Shown: piece by piece, positions 1 to 12,140 of the stretch
How positions within the stretch are numbered: position 1 is the stretch's first letter
Layout: each line of letters starts with the position of its first letter
Assembly: GCF_016545825.1 (NCBI RefSeq)
Contig: NC_052615.1
Location: 29,757,088-29,821,087, forward strand
DNA length: 64,000 bases
Origin: Eucalyptus grandis
Taxonomy: Eukaryota > Streptophyta > Magnoliopsida > Myrtales > Myrtaceae
Direction of reading: 5' to 3'
Made by a program: the position numbers and the translations under genes
The notes under the pieces: model-generated
What the model was told of the DNA's origin: nothing
Databases searched by the model: none
The model's input: only the letters and a program-made list of their open reading frames with translations

Positions 1-2174
1 GAGAGAGAAAAACAACACATATAATAGTAAGCTTTAATTTTTGTCCATTGGAAAGGAAGGAGGTGGTCCAAAAGCATTTTTAGTGTTTTTCTCCCCCCCA
101 CACTCTTTTGCTTCTCTCGCCGTTTGCCCCCAATTCTATTCTTTCTCGCCCCCAATATATTATATATAAATAAATATAAATTATATATAAACCTATATGT
201 AACGCCTGACGTCACCATTTCTTGGCCTCTATCGGCTTGTACTTTCTTGTAAGGGTGCACACTGCGCACCCGCGCGCAGTATACTAAACGCGAAACGATC
301 CCCCAATGATAAGAAAGTCTATCTGGGCCGGGGCGGATTCGGGTCGGAGGCGACCCGGCATGATGGGCGAGTTCAAGCCCGCACGTACGACCGCCTTGAT
401 GTACTTGTGCTTCTTGGAGATCGATGGGAAAGCGTGAATTTCATGTGGACATCATCTCGACAGAAAATAAATATATAGAGGTTGAGTCATCTCATCTTGA
501 AAGCAAATTTGAGCTCGAGCTCAATGCATGATTCATGTGTGAATGGACGAATCATGAAAACACGCATCAAATATAAAAATGGAAGTCTAATAGACAAATG
601 AAAGAGGAAATAAGCGGCGGAACCCTAGACTTGTGACTCTAAACTCTAATATTGCTCCACAAAGCTCAAATTGCGAAATGGGAATATAGTGCGGTTCATA
701 TATTTTATAGATTACACTAACCATTTTCATGCCTCATCTAATCAAGGAAAATTTTTGTTATATATCGGGATCAAGCGTGATAATTAGCCGGATACTGCTA
801 CTCACTGGATTTATCTCCTAATAGCAGGCGCCTCATAATTCAGATAAAGCAAGCAACAGACCGATACCCACGAACCGTTTGGAACTTAAGTTATTCGAGC
901 TCAGCGAGAACCCCATCCGGGCATTTTGAACGCAGAGGAATCACGACATGATTCGGTACATGTCAATCATCGAATTCCACGAAACGTTACATAACATTTA
1001 CGCTATCCCGAGAGCAAGAGCAGGGTAAACACGGAATCAATCCCCCTAGCTCCAGCATAACCCCCAAGCACGCTCGAAAAGAACCCTTGCGTGACGTCCG
1101 CCCCACGCATACCAATCCCACCTCAGCAAAAGAAAGAACCAAGAGCATGGGGAGGGCACCGGGGTCAATACGCAGGAGCACCACCACCACCACCCATAAA
1201 AGGCGGGGTGCGGTCAGGCCTGGCCTCGCGTCAGCAGCAGTCCACATTTCGGGTTCGTCCGGCTCGGGACTCGGGCGCGCCTTCTCTCTCTCTCTCTCTC
1301 TCTCTCTCGGCCGTGCTGCTTCGGTCAGGTTCGTGTCGGGATCGTAGGTAGGGGAAGAGGTTGCGGTGGTCCTGCTACAGAGGAGCTTGCTGGCTCTTGT
1401 TGCCATGGCATGGGACCATTCTACGTTGCCCTTTCTGCACAGCACCCCCCCCTCCGTCCGTCCTCCGTCCTTAGCTGGGGTTCTGCTCTGCCCTACTGTA
1501 CTGCCCTCCCAGGCTATGTGGGTTGCAGCTTTTACGAGGGGAGGGAACTGATGGGAATTGGGGACGACCGCGCCCTGGGATTTGGTACGGTCGGCTTTGA
1601 CGCCAGCGTTTCAAAATGTTTTTTTTTTGGCACTTCCGCAGATCTTTTAAGCCAACGTTAAGAGGCGTTTGATAACATAATTCCATGACTCCATACCACT
1701 TAGAACTAAAATTAATATTTCCGAAGTCTTTTAACTCAATGTGAGTCCTGCCCGGCCCTAGCTTTGAGCGATTTTCCCTAATGCTAATGATTTTCCTTTT
1801 TTTCCTTTCAATTTTGCCATCGCTAAATTTTCGGAATTGCGGCTCTATCGTCACTGATGCGCAACGATGGCAAGGATTTAGATTTGTCGCTGCTCGGCCC
1901 TTGCCAAGTCACATGTCTTGAAAAGAAAAGCAAAGGAATTTTATGATGCTTTTGGCGTTTTATTAGTCTATATGAGTCTAAACATAGTATTATGGAAGCA
2001 CCTGAGAATTCATTTCAGATTGCAAGCATTTTCACAACATGATATGTGAGCACAACATATGCATAATAGGTGATCAAGAATATGTATACATATATATATA
2101 TATGGCCAAATTAATTTGCTTACATAATTGAGTTGATTCTCCCAAACCGTTTAAGCACACATTTAGATATGCTT
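1..2174. other. Gene-free left flank
   Basis: I see no supportable coding gene here. About 1.0-1.6 kb is distinctly GC-richer than its surroundings and is open in several frames on both strands, but the translations are low-complexity (Ser/Leu, Pro, Arg) with no recognisable domain. It carries a TC microsatellite, as plant promoter and leader regions often do, so it could be the 5' end of an unrecognised transcript. The rest is AT-rich and featureless. Confidence 0.5.
1283..1308. repeat. (TC)13 microsatellite
   Basis: An uninterrupted TC dinucleotide run inside the GC-rich patch at about 1.0-1.6 kb. CT-rich runs of this kind are common in plant 5' leaders, but no start codon with a convincing reading frame follows. 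Confidence 0.9.
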
Positions 2175-2191
2175 AACTAATGTCTATAAAG

Positions 2192-2390
2192 AATCACTGG
2201 GATTCGCCCTAGTGGTCACCCTTCTAACTTGGAAGGATGAGGTAAGGGGTTCAAATCTCCACCTTCTCAAAGGGAGATGGGGTGGGGACGCGTGAGTTTC
2301 AAGAGTGGGTTTCGACTCCCACGTCTTGCAAAAGCGAGCGAAAGTCCGAGTAAGTATAGAGTAGGAATAGAGTAGGACTGACAAAAAAAA
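2192..2390 (+). mobile_element. Full-length tRNA-derived SINE with perfect target-site duplication
   Basis: This ~200-bp element has a tRNA-like head: an A-box-like stretch around 2206-2215 (gccctagtgg) and a good RNA polymerase III B box around 2248-2258 (ggttcaaatc). It ends in a short A run. It is flanked by an exact 17-bp direct repeat, aactaatgtctataaag, at 2175-2191 and 2391-2407, which is the target-site duplication expected of LINE-mediated insertion. The tail before the A run (gagtaggaatagagtagg) recurs in the truncated copy at 18662, so this is a dispersed family. The perfect duplication implies a fairly recent insertion. I cannot assign a named SINE family. Confidence 0.85.
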
Positions 2391-2407
2391 AACTAATGTC
2401 TATAAAG

Positions 2408-3839
2408 CCTTCCTAATTCACTTTTTTCTTGAAATAATATTTTTTGTAATTTCTTACATAAGAATTTAGAAAAATTCATCTTTACCAAAAAAAACAATCA
2501 TAAAAGTTCATTTATCTTGCCATGTGCTTGCAACGAATTCAAATTCAATACATTTATATAAATAATACGACGCGACAAAATTATGTCGGAAGAACAAATT
2601 ATGAATATTAGATTTACAAGTTAGATGGAGAAATTCTTGTTGAAACTTAATGGAATCACTATAACTATTTATGAGAAATTCGCATGCTTAGTCCATGTAT
2701 TGAACGGTCGATATGAATCTGATCCATGTGAAGTCGAATTCAGACTAGAATTCAAAGGTTTTAAGCGTGCAAAGTGGCTTAATTATTGGTTGGGCCCTGG
2801 GGATTGGTGCGCCATAATGCGTGTTGCACGATGGTAGCGGCCAATCCTCTGGAGCTTCTCTTCTGTACGTGGGACTGTGTCTGTGTATGTGTCTGTCTGC
2901 AAGGTGTACTTTTCCCTCTGATCTTTGGGAATCATGGTCTGACCTAGATCCTTTCACCTTCCTTTTCTTTGGTTTTTTTTTTTTTTTTTAATGTACTTTA
3001 TAATCATATTATTGTCTCTTTCTTTTTGCCTTTTTTGCTTTTCTTTACAGGGAAGAACAATGAACTTCTTAGTGATTGTTCGAGCTTTCAATTGGACTTG
3101 AGTTTGCCGAATGAAACTTAATAATTAAATTGCAAGAATGACTAGTTAAAATTATAAATAGGCGTCGTATTTCGGATATAGTCGAACCAAATATTACCAG
3201 ATTTAATTGAACAAAAATGCATGAAAGTAGGGACCTTTTAGGCAAGAATCCTTCTGTGTGCATCCCAGGCCAAAAGGACTCTTGACCCTTGGTCAACCGT
3301 TCTTTCAAAGCAATGTCCGACGTGGTCCGTCCCAGAGCCACGCAGAGGTTGTGGACAATAATGTGATTCCCCGCGACTTTCTTTTTCTGTCTTTATTTTG
3401 GCAGGACAAATGATTTTTCAATACGAACTTTATATTTTCCTCTCTGGCTTTAAATTTTGTGTCGTGAAAAGTCAAATTGCAAATGAGGAACCAATGAACG
3501 CAGGAAGAAACGATCCATCGCGCTACGGTTTCGACATTTCAATTGGTGTGAATTAGACTTGAATAATTGATAGGGGAAAGCTCGACACGTGCTTCGATTT
3601 TTTCACATGAGACAGTACCATTCACGTTGGTTATCGTCAAAGGGTGCCTCGAGTCAATCTCCTTATACGATGAATGAAAGAGACTTTTCAATCTAATAGA
3701 CAAGGGTTATCAATGGTTTTTAATGAAGATGAAATGTTGACTTGAGTTTAACGATCGTCATTTCAAGATATGCATCCTTTTAAAGATGAGTTATGAGACT
3801 TCAATCCTGGCACGTATGTCTTAAAAGCTTCGATATTTA
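2408..3839. other. AT-rich intergenic DNA
   Basis: No gene, RNA or clear mobile element is visible. There are short poly-T runs, for example near 2972-2990, and only short open frames with no recognisable family signature. Confidence 0.5.
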
Positions 3840-3938
3840 GAACAATAGAGTTAGAGTTATAAACAGCAATGCTAACTTATTTGCATGTGTGAGAGTGTAT
3901 GCAAAAGAAGTTTCACATGAAGATGTGATGTAATGTGG

Positions 3939-4818
3939 GAGAAAATGTCCAAAAAGTCTTAAACATATTATACAACAATCAATTTAGGGCTTGCATGGTT
4001 GTGTTCTTTTTTTTTTTTTGTTTATGAGCAAAAATTATTTTTTTTTCCTAGAAACAAAAAAAAAAAAAAAAAACGTTTGTTTGCATTTTTTGTCAAAATC
4101 TATTTTTTGTTTCCGGAAACACAATTGGAACATTGTTTTGGAACGATTTTTAAGAACAAATTTTCTCTCTCCTATTTTTTTTTTCTTTTTTCTTCTTCTT
4201 TTCTTCTTCTTTTTTCTCTTTGGCCGGTCACCGACCTCGACCATGACCGGGCGACCGGCTATCATGGGTCGGCGATGCCATTGAGGGCCGTGCAACCTCG
4301 CGAGTGTCGTCGACCCCCGGCAAGGTCGCAGCGAGCGAGCGAGCTCGATCTCACCGGATCTAGGCGAGCCCAAGCTCGCCCAGCCAAGGCGAGGCCGAGT
4401 GTCACTAGCGCGGGCAAGGCTCGGCCTCGCTGTGGCTAGGCGAGGCCACCACCTAAAAGAAGAAAAAAAAAAAGAGAAAAAAAATAAGGAAAAATAAAAT
4501 AAAAAATTAAAAAATTTAAAAGAAAAAAAAAAAAAACCAAATTTTCTAAATGTGTTTTGGTTTTTTTTATTCCCGGAACAAATTTACTAAACGTGTTTTT
4601 CTAGTAAAAAATTGTTCCTTGGAAATAAAAATAGTTTTTTCTATTTTTATTCCTGAACAATTTTTGAACAAAAACACAAACAAACGCATCCTTAGTCTTA
4701 AACTTTCTAGTTTGGCCACTTCAATCCTAAACATTTTAACGTTAATTTGTCAAAGTGAAAGGTTAAAGACTAAAATGGCCACCGTACAATAGATTTAAGA
4801 CTTCTTGGATAAGTATCC
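3939..4818. mobile_element. Mutator-like TIR element (non-autonomous)
   Basis: The ends form imperfect terminal inverted repeats of about 35 bp. The left end reads gagaaaatgtccaaaaagtc, and the right end, read in reverse complement, starts ggatacttatccaagaagtc. The element is flanked by an 11-bp direct repeat, atgtaatgtgg, at 3928-3938 and 4819-4829, in the size range of Mutator-type target-site duplications (9-11 bp). It encodes no transposase. A second TIR element is nested inside it. The ends resemble those at 27342-28021 and the left end at 42076, so it belongs to a family that recurs in the window. Confidence 0.65.
3987..4691. mobile_element. Harbinger/Tourist-like MITE nested in the Mutator-like element
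   Basis: The left end gggcttgcatggttgtg and the right end, in reverse complement ggatgcgtttgtttgtg, are imperfect inverted repeats. The element is flanked by TTA at 3984-3986 and 4692-4694, the 3-bp target typical of PIF/Harbinger elements. Inside are long T-rich (left) and A-rich (right) arms around a GC-rich core at about 4220-4450 rich in gcgagg words. The arms are complementary, so the transcript could fold into a long hairpin. There is no transposase. The TTA duplication alone is weak evidence; the TIR similarity carries the call. Confidence 0.55.
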
Positions 4819-5010
4819 ATGTAATGTGGACCAGCTAATAACCGAGTTAACTCGTAACTCAATGGCTTAAGTATTTAATCAAGATTGATCAAACTAAATA
4901 TATTGATGGGCTTAGAACTTTGACAACCCCTTAATGAATTTCCCAAATGAACATCTCAGACTTCCATCGTGCATCCCCAAATGATAGTATCAGAGCCTGT
5001 GGTATTATGT

Positions 5011-7364
5011 AGCTCACTCTCCCAACGTTTACCAACGTTTGATAAAATATATCAAATCATAAATCTCCCATGTAATTCTTTAATTGAGATGACAAATGTT
5101 CTCCCCCGACTACCCACCAAACTTGGCTAGGCCAAGACAGACGAGGTGAATTCTAAAGGGTAGATGCCGTCTACACCAACAAGGGCTAGCCAAGAAGGAG
5201 AATTCTCGAGTAGAGATAACACATTGGCTAAAACTTTTAAGCGGGTCCAACTAGCTACGTTGGTGAGCTCACGCTTGAGCTCTCCCTCAGTGATATCCTC
5301 GGGAGGAAAGTATACCGCGTGTCCCTGACCAAATCAACTCATCCACGCACATTCCACTAAGACTTTTACATAGGGAAGAAATAAGATGGAGTCTAGCACA
5401 CCACCCTAATGTTAAATGGCTAAGTGGGGATTGACAGAGATCTCTCATGGGTAATCCTCGTGAATAGAATAGTAAAACCAAGCTTTTTCCCTGGGTGGCA
5501 TGGTCATGTAGTCAACATTCCCCTCTATTTTTTTCCCACCTCATGATCTCTTTTTCCCACCATCGCGGGAGAGGTCGGCATCATTCGCAATCTGGCACTA
5601 GCCCGATGCATAATACGCCATTCTAGAGGCGGCCCACCAATTAGAAAAGTCTTGCAATTATGGCGGCCCCACTTTTCTCTGCATAAAATAATGGCTTATG
5701 CCCCCTCGATAAATAGTCAAAAATTGGGCTTCTGTTTCCGAAGCCGTTAAAACAAGGTTTCCCTCTTGCAACATCAGAATCTCCACCCGCTTCCCCTCGC
5801 TTCTTTAGATTGGGACGGTCGTGCGTCTTGGATATGATACGGTTTCCCTTTCTTTCCCTGCCGTAAACCTTACCTAATCCGAGGAGTCATTGTTGGTCTT
5901 GGATTGCAAACCGAGAGAGAGAGAGAGAGAGAGAGAATTTGTTTCAAAACAAAATTGAATATTGAAATTGAAAGTGAAAGGATGGATTCTAATCACTGAG
6001 GCGAAGAGGAAGAAGAAGGCATTTAGCAAAATACGCATGTTGTTCATTTTAGTAACTGCATTCAATTCGTAGGTAGCTAGTCAAATAATTTTTTTTCTGA
6101 ATCCCGCACATAAATGATTTGTTACATCACCAGTTCTTTTGGGGAAAAATTTCTCGGGCTCGAGTTTAGTGTCTAACAAAGATAGGGAAAGGTGAACAAG
6201 AACCCTAAAATTCAATGCACCCGGAATCTATTTGGTCGAGACTATCACTATTTTACTGGAATTTCTTCTTGGGTCCTTGAAGAACTTCACCATCCTAAAT
6301 TTTTGACCAAAAGGAGGGAAGTTAAAAAGCATGCACATAAAAAGAGAAAAGAAAGAGCAGAAGTCTTGAAGCTGGGGCCACCTACACTCGCAAACAACCA
6401 AAAATTGCCAAAAAAGAATAAAGAAGGTTTGAGATAAATCACCAAAGTGGTGGCCACAAACCTAGAAAAAGGTTCATAATAATGGGAGTGCGCGTGTATA
6501 AAGAGAGTTTCGATCCTTATGATCAAGTGGAGTTTCTTTCCTTCTTGTGAGTTTTGCATGAGAGAGAGACATATGGTCCTCCCATAGGGAAAAATAAATA
6601 AGCATATACTATTTAGACTTCTTCTAAACATGATATCGTAAAGAGAAAACTGATTCTAGTGCAAGAAATATTTTCGGCTTTATTATATTCTTATTCCAAG
6701 ATCCAATTATTTGAATCTCGAAACTTATTTTTAGTTCCTTCGGCAATAAAGGGAGATGGATCGAAGGTCTGATAGGGCTTAATAACATAAGGTCTCTAGT
6801 GATAAGAAAGAGTTGCTCAATAAACCGATGGATCACGCACTTGGACATATGATTGATTTGATTGAGAGACAAAAGTTTGAACGATAATAATTTCATAGTG
6901 TCTGCTAATTAAGAACCGATGCAATCAAGAATACCCCACGCAGTGCTAGTAATTTCAAGTGCACAAAGTTGCATGCGACATGGAGCAATTTGTGTGGTCC
7001 AACCAAGTGAACTCCACAGAGCATTAGCTTCAACCATTGTTGGAAGCCTCGCCATCATCGAATCCTAATAGCGACGCGCCAACAACTAAATATGTGATGC
7101 ATGTTTGTGGATACTACTGATAAGATCACAAATCAACCTCCTAACTCAATGAGGCCTAAATAAGCACGTACCAATTCGCTTAAATTGAGTTTTTCCAAAC
7201 GAAGTTGTTACACTTTTTTTTCTCTTCGGCAAATAATCAGAAAAATTAAATGCGTATTCAAAGATTTACATGTCGACTTAAGGATGTTCATCTTGAATTT
7301 GATCATAAGAAAAGAGCTCTAGAAGATTAGCTGGATCAAAATCGATGCACAACTTGACCGGCAG
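5011..7364. other. Intergenic DNA without a recognisable gene
   Basis: Short open frames only, none with a recognised family. The 5.0-5.5 kb part may be the internal non-coding region of the LTR relic that ends at 5010. The 5.5-5.9 kb part is somewhat GC-richer and leader-like and leads into a GA repeat, but no protein follows. Confidence 0.45.
5913..5936. repeat. (GA)12 microsatellite
   Basis: An uninterrupted GA dinucleotide run. Confidence 0.9.
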
Positions 7365-7776
7365 GACCCCCATGTCATTCTACATTTGCCCATTGCGTGC
7401 CTTGGACTGGGACTAATCTCCCTTTCCAAGAAGCAAAAGGTCCATATTTTTGTTGAATAAAATTCATGCCTTGGAGAAAAAGGAAAAGGCAAGGACATAT
7501 TCTTTTATTAGAAATGCTTAAAGATACCATAAAATTTCATGCCCTAAAATTACTAATGAGAACAATCATGGACCCCCATGTCATTCTACATTTGCCCATT
7601 GCGTGCCTTGGACTGGGACTAATCTCCCTTTCCAAGAAGTAAAAAGTCCATATTTTTGTTGAATAAAATTCATGCCTTGGAGAAAAAGGAAAAGGCAAGG
7701 ACATATTCTTTTATTAGAAATGCTTCAAGATACCATAAAATTTCATGCCCTAAAATTACTAATGAGAACAATCATA
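7365..7776 (+). repeat. 206-bp head-to-tail tandem duplication
   Basis: The segment beginning gacccccatgtcattctac at 7365 is repeated from 7571 with exactly the same period of 206 bp. Only a few substitutions separate the copies (for example aagaagcaaaagg against aagaagtaaaaag, and gcttaaag against gcttcaag), so the duplication is young. The second copy runs almost directly into the ATT microsatellite. No coding function is apparent. Confidence 0.9.
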
Positions 7777-7810
7777 TTGTGCATTGATTTCCATTTGTTT
7801 ACACATCCAA

Positions 7811-7984
<174 letters not shown>

Positions 7985-8352
7985 TTGAAATTGCTAAGTA
8001 AATATTGTAACTGAATTTTTAATATCCCTAGTATTGCGCGTTATAATTTGCTCTTTGGGACTTATAAGGTTTTATAATATCGGAATTAATTATTCATGTT
8101 CATATGTGATGCTTAATTATGATACGAATAGGTTTGAAATTAAGGAAATTGTTAGTTTTTCTAGTTCTTCAACGCATCTACTCGTCGGTCGGGAATCGTT
8201 GATTTGTCAAAGTGCAACATTCAATCAATTAAAATCTCTATTGTCAACACCCAATGCCAAATTTTAATTATGGGAACACATTATTTTTCTTGGTCAAAAG
8301 GATGACAAATAAATCTCAAGAAAAGACCTTACCAAAAAAAAAAAAATCTCGA

Positions 8353-8700
8353 GGAAAGTATCTGGGAAGTCCTAAATCTTATGTGCAAAATGCAATCAAG
8401 TTCTCAATATTCTTTGAAAAGTGCAATTAACTCCTTTTTAACAACACAAGTTCTAAAACTTTTCCACTTGTGAAGTAAAAATTGTCATGTATGCGGCATC
8501 TTTAAATTTCTTTTTTCAGCATGTATTATAGGACTTAGTAGCATTTTCAATATAAATTTAGGACTTAATTATCGCTTCAAAAGTTTAGAACTCAGTTTCA
8601 TTTTTGGATGAAGATATAGAATTTGATTTAATCAATTGAATGTTTTAGGAACTAAATGCATTCCATATATAAGGTTTATGACTTATCGTATAATTTTTCC
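8353..8700. mobile_element. TIR element, MITE-like
   Basis: The left end (ggaaagtatctgggaagtcc) and the reverse complement of the right end (ggaaaaattatacgataagtc) are diverged inverted repeats. Both continue into similar 'aagtcctaaa'-type sequence, the style of the elements at 3939, 27342 and 42076. The flanks share aaatctc on both sides, but the exact target duplication cannot be aligned cleanly. No coding capacity. Confidence 0.45.
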
Positions 8701-11600
8701 AATAAATCTCAAAGCATTGATATATATTGGACGGCACAATTATATTATCCCAATATTATGATATCGAGAAAGAAGGCATAATCATTATAAGTAAAAGCTC
8801 TAATTAATGCATGCAATCTCTCTTTTTTCCTTATTTGCTTCCACGGGAAATAATTGGACGAAATGATTATTGCAAACTATTACATCATCGGGAAGAAAGA
8901 TGATATAATCTATTTTCTTAATCAACGTAGATAATGCTCTCAGCGGTTCCCCAAAAGTGGGTAAACATGATTAGGGTTCCATCTTTCACGAGACATGCTT
9001 GCCAATGCTCAAAGAAAGAAAGAAGCCAAAAGAGAAGATTACAGCACATATCAATCCAAAAAGAGAATAAACACTATCTTATTCCATAATCAATCTTTGC
9101 ATCATTTTCATCTCCCTCTCCCTCTCCCACACGGAAGATAAGTTGCCTAAAGGACTAAAGTCAATGCAAATGACAAACAAACGATTAAATAAAAGAAATA
9201 ATTTATATATATTGGATCTTCTAATCAGCTTAAGGTTAATTTTGTAACTTTCCCAAAACCCTTTTGTTTCTCTTTCCCACTTTTTTCTCTAGTCCCCTCG
9301 AAGTGTACACTCTCTGACTGGGGCCGATCTCCCAATACTGAGTTCACTAAACTTGCACGGATAAAACATAATATAATCGTTAATTTGTCAATTACAAAAA
9401 GTTTCTTACAAGAACTTGCAACTTTTTTGATTGGACGATTATTTATAAAAAAATAAATAAACTTTTGCGCAAGAGACAAAATCTGTTGAAAGCTACACCT
9501 TAGCCTAGATGCGTGTGAACGAAACACAACATAGCTCAGGTTTCTCTTTAATGGGGATTGGAAGTTCAATATAATGGTCTGATTCGATTCAACTCGAAAG
9601 ATCAAGTCAATCGAGTTACAAGCAAACTAGATATATTCTTCTGACTAGTTATTATAAGTACGACTCCTAGCCGGACCTAATTTCACTAAAAAATTGAAAT
9701 GAGTGAGTTATGAGCAAAATGAATGTATTCATCACTTCATTAATTCTAATTATTTGAGGTTCTTTTTCTTTAGCACTTACGCTCTTATTGACCAAAAGTG
9801 CATGTACTAGCAACAAGTAAAACAAATTACCGTCAAAATATCCCATCAATGTTTTCACGCCATCCGGATAAAGCTCGACCCAAAAACCCTAATTAATTTG
9901 TGAGAATAATTTCGAGGATCTTTCGTGTGATTTTTTAAATAAATATGCACATATAATATATTATATGCATATGTGAATATTCTATTTTTCTTGTTCTGTC
10001 CGTCATTAGCGATTGTCAAAAGCTGACAATAAAACAAAGTGCCACACCCTCAGAGCGTACACTATGTTGTGCCGAGTAATTCGTTTGTTTTTTATGTGGA
10101 GGTTGCCATATGGGATTATTTCTGTCCATTTAATAAATTTAGTCAAACTTATGGATGGAGTGAGGTTTCAAGTCACTTGCAATTCAAGATTCTTCCTCGT
10201 GCGTGAATTGACAACTATACTAATTTGGCTTGCGAATTCCCCAGATGCAATTCATGTGCCATACAATCACGGAAAAAATCTTATAAAAAAAGCACAAATT
10301 GTAATTTGGGCTTTTCAAATTGTAACAAAGTCAAATGCTTAGAGGCAGGGATGAGCATGGACGGCCGGTTCTAGGCGGTTCCAGTTTCTAAACTTTGAAT
10401 CAGTGAAAGTCGGTCTCATTCCCGATTTCAGGTTTAAATCAAATCACCTAGATCGGATCAATAATTTTTTTTTTTTTTTTTTTTTGCCAAAAGGTCGGAG
10501 AAGAGAACAAAAGCAACATTTATATACGCACTTGCACATTGCAAGAGTGTTCCATGCTCTGCAAGAGCAAAAATCAAGTTCTTTCCAATCTCTTGTCCGA
10601 TTCTAGTGTTCCATTCCCTGTGAAGGAATAGGATAAAAACAGATAAAAAGAAATCACGTCAATTCTTGGACCCACTAGAGAGTCAGATTGGACCAATTCC
10701 GAAACCATCATTTCAATTCCACAAATTGAAATTTGACCATTTTGATCCGGTACCCAGTTTGAAGGTGAGAATCTGCTTACCCTAGAGCTGATGATCTCTA
10801 CTTATAGAGTCATGTATGTAATGAGGTTGAATATTACAAAATGAAATGGGTGAATAAATGATTGACGTAAGCTCTGAAAGGAATAAAATAGGCAAATTAA
10901 TAATTTGAGTTGGCTAACCCATCCCTTTCATCAAAGGGGTCCTTCGTCCTTGAGTAATAAATTAGAGATTTTTTTTTTTTTTGGCCTTTAATTTAGATAT
11001 CCGGACAGCAATATTTGCACTCCATTATTACAATACTAAATTTAGATGGACCGACACCGATTCCTCTCAAATCTCAATCCATGTACTCCATGGCTCCATT
11101 CTTGTGAAAAAACAAGATTTTCCATCTTTGAATTTGGAATGCTTTGATTTTAGAAACTGCGAAAGTATATCCTAAGCACTACCAAACATTTCTGAATATT
11201 GACAAAAAATAATAATAATAATAATATATATAACACTGTTTTCGCCCAATTAAAGTAAACATGAAAGACATAACAAGAAGCAATATGATTGACCACAGCG
11301 ACTCATCTTTGAATGATCGATAGTCTTTTGTGTGTTCTTATGGGGATTGTTCAGATGTAGTAGGCCGAGATTCCGCTTTTGAGACCCCATCGCAATCAAC
11401 TGTAATCCTAGTGAAACAAGACACCATTAAGTTGTAAGGAGCAGCTCCTAGGGTTTGTAATCATAGACCGCGTTACTCGGTTTCTAGGCATGAAAGAGTT
11501 AAGCCGGGGACCTTCTCTAAAGTACATGGGGGTCATGTTACATTACATCAAGATGGAAGGTTGATATCCCAGGTTTTACAAATTCAAGCCTTTGAATGGA
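8701..11600. other. AT-rich intergenic DNA
   Basis: No gene is supported. There are poly-T runs at about 10464-10485 and 10970-10982, and a stretch near 10345-10460 whose wording looks retrotransposon-derived. All open frames are short and lack recognisable domains. Confidence 0.45.
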
Positions 11601-12140
11601 TCATCACCCGATGCGCGTGGACGAAACGGTTTGCATGCATCCACGGAAATTGATTGAACCAGAAGGTTTAAATTCACCATCAGTTGAGGGGATTGAGATT
11701 GAGAAAGGTCAAAGCTCTTCCCTTTAAAGTTAAAAGGCGGCAACGAAAGATCGCAACCACCCTAATTTAGGCCCTAATGTGTCCCGTGGAAGGGGTGATT
11801 TCAATAATCTGTCATATTCCTTCCGTTTCAACACCTAGAGAACAGGTAAGTCTACGAATGAAACAGCATCCCAAAAGAGGTAGAAATGAAATTGCATGCA
11901 CGAATAGCCTCTGGTCAGCATTCCTATTGCTCCTCGTTGGCGACGAGATTATTAATTAGACCCTTTGCAATCTCAATATTAATATTAATGGGCGGCAAAC
12001 CTAAGGAATCGCGTTTTAGGCGGTCTGAAACGCCACTAGAGGTAATTTCTTCATTAAGGTCAACAATTGCTGCCCCCATCTTCATACCATAAACCTTAAT
12101 TATTATTCTAACGTCGCATGCCTGCACCATGTATAAAAAG
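11601..12140 (+). repeat. Dispersed direct repeat, copy 1
   Basis: This ~540-bp stretch is homologous, in the same orientation, to about 16322-16895. Shared landmarks in order are gcatccacgga, aacacctagagaacagg / aacacctatggaacagg, the word ggtcagcattc, a tattaattagaccctttg / tattgattagaccctttg block, and gctagaggtaatttcttc-type sequence. The copies have diverged by many substitutions and small indels. Neither carries a conserved reading frame. They could be relic LTRs about 4.2 kb apart or an old segmental duplication. Confidence 0.7.

Larger units (their letters stand above)
3840..5010 (+). mobile_element. LTR-retrotransposon remnant, split by a nested insertion
   Basis: Two pieces, about 3840-3938 and 4819-5010, read as one continuous LTR-like sequence once the insertion at 3939-4818 is removed. 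They share the junction word atgtaatgtgg. The right piece ends beside tagtatcagagcc at 4985-4997. This resembles the primer-binding site of many plant LTR elements, which is complementary to initiator Met tRNA (consensus tggtatcagagc). No gag or pol reading frame follows, so this is a solo or non-coding relic. The left boundary is not resolved. Confidence 0.45.

Noticed and set aside
2192..2260. Functional tRNA gene
   Set aside because: A- and B-box-like motifs are present but no proper cloverleaf follows. The A tail and target-site duplication show a SINE.
4035..4439. Frames with Phe/Lys runs and Arg/Ala-rich parts
   Set aside because: They read through homopolymer arms and the GC core of the Harbinger-like MITE.
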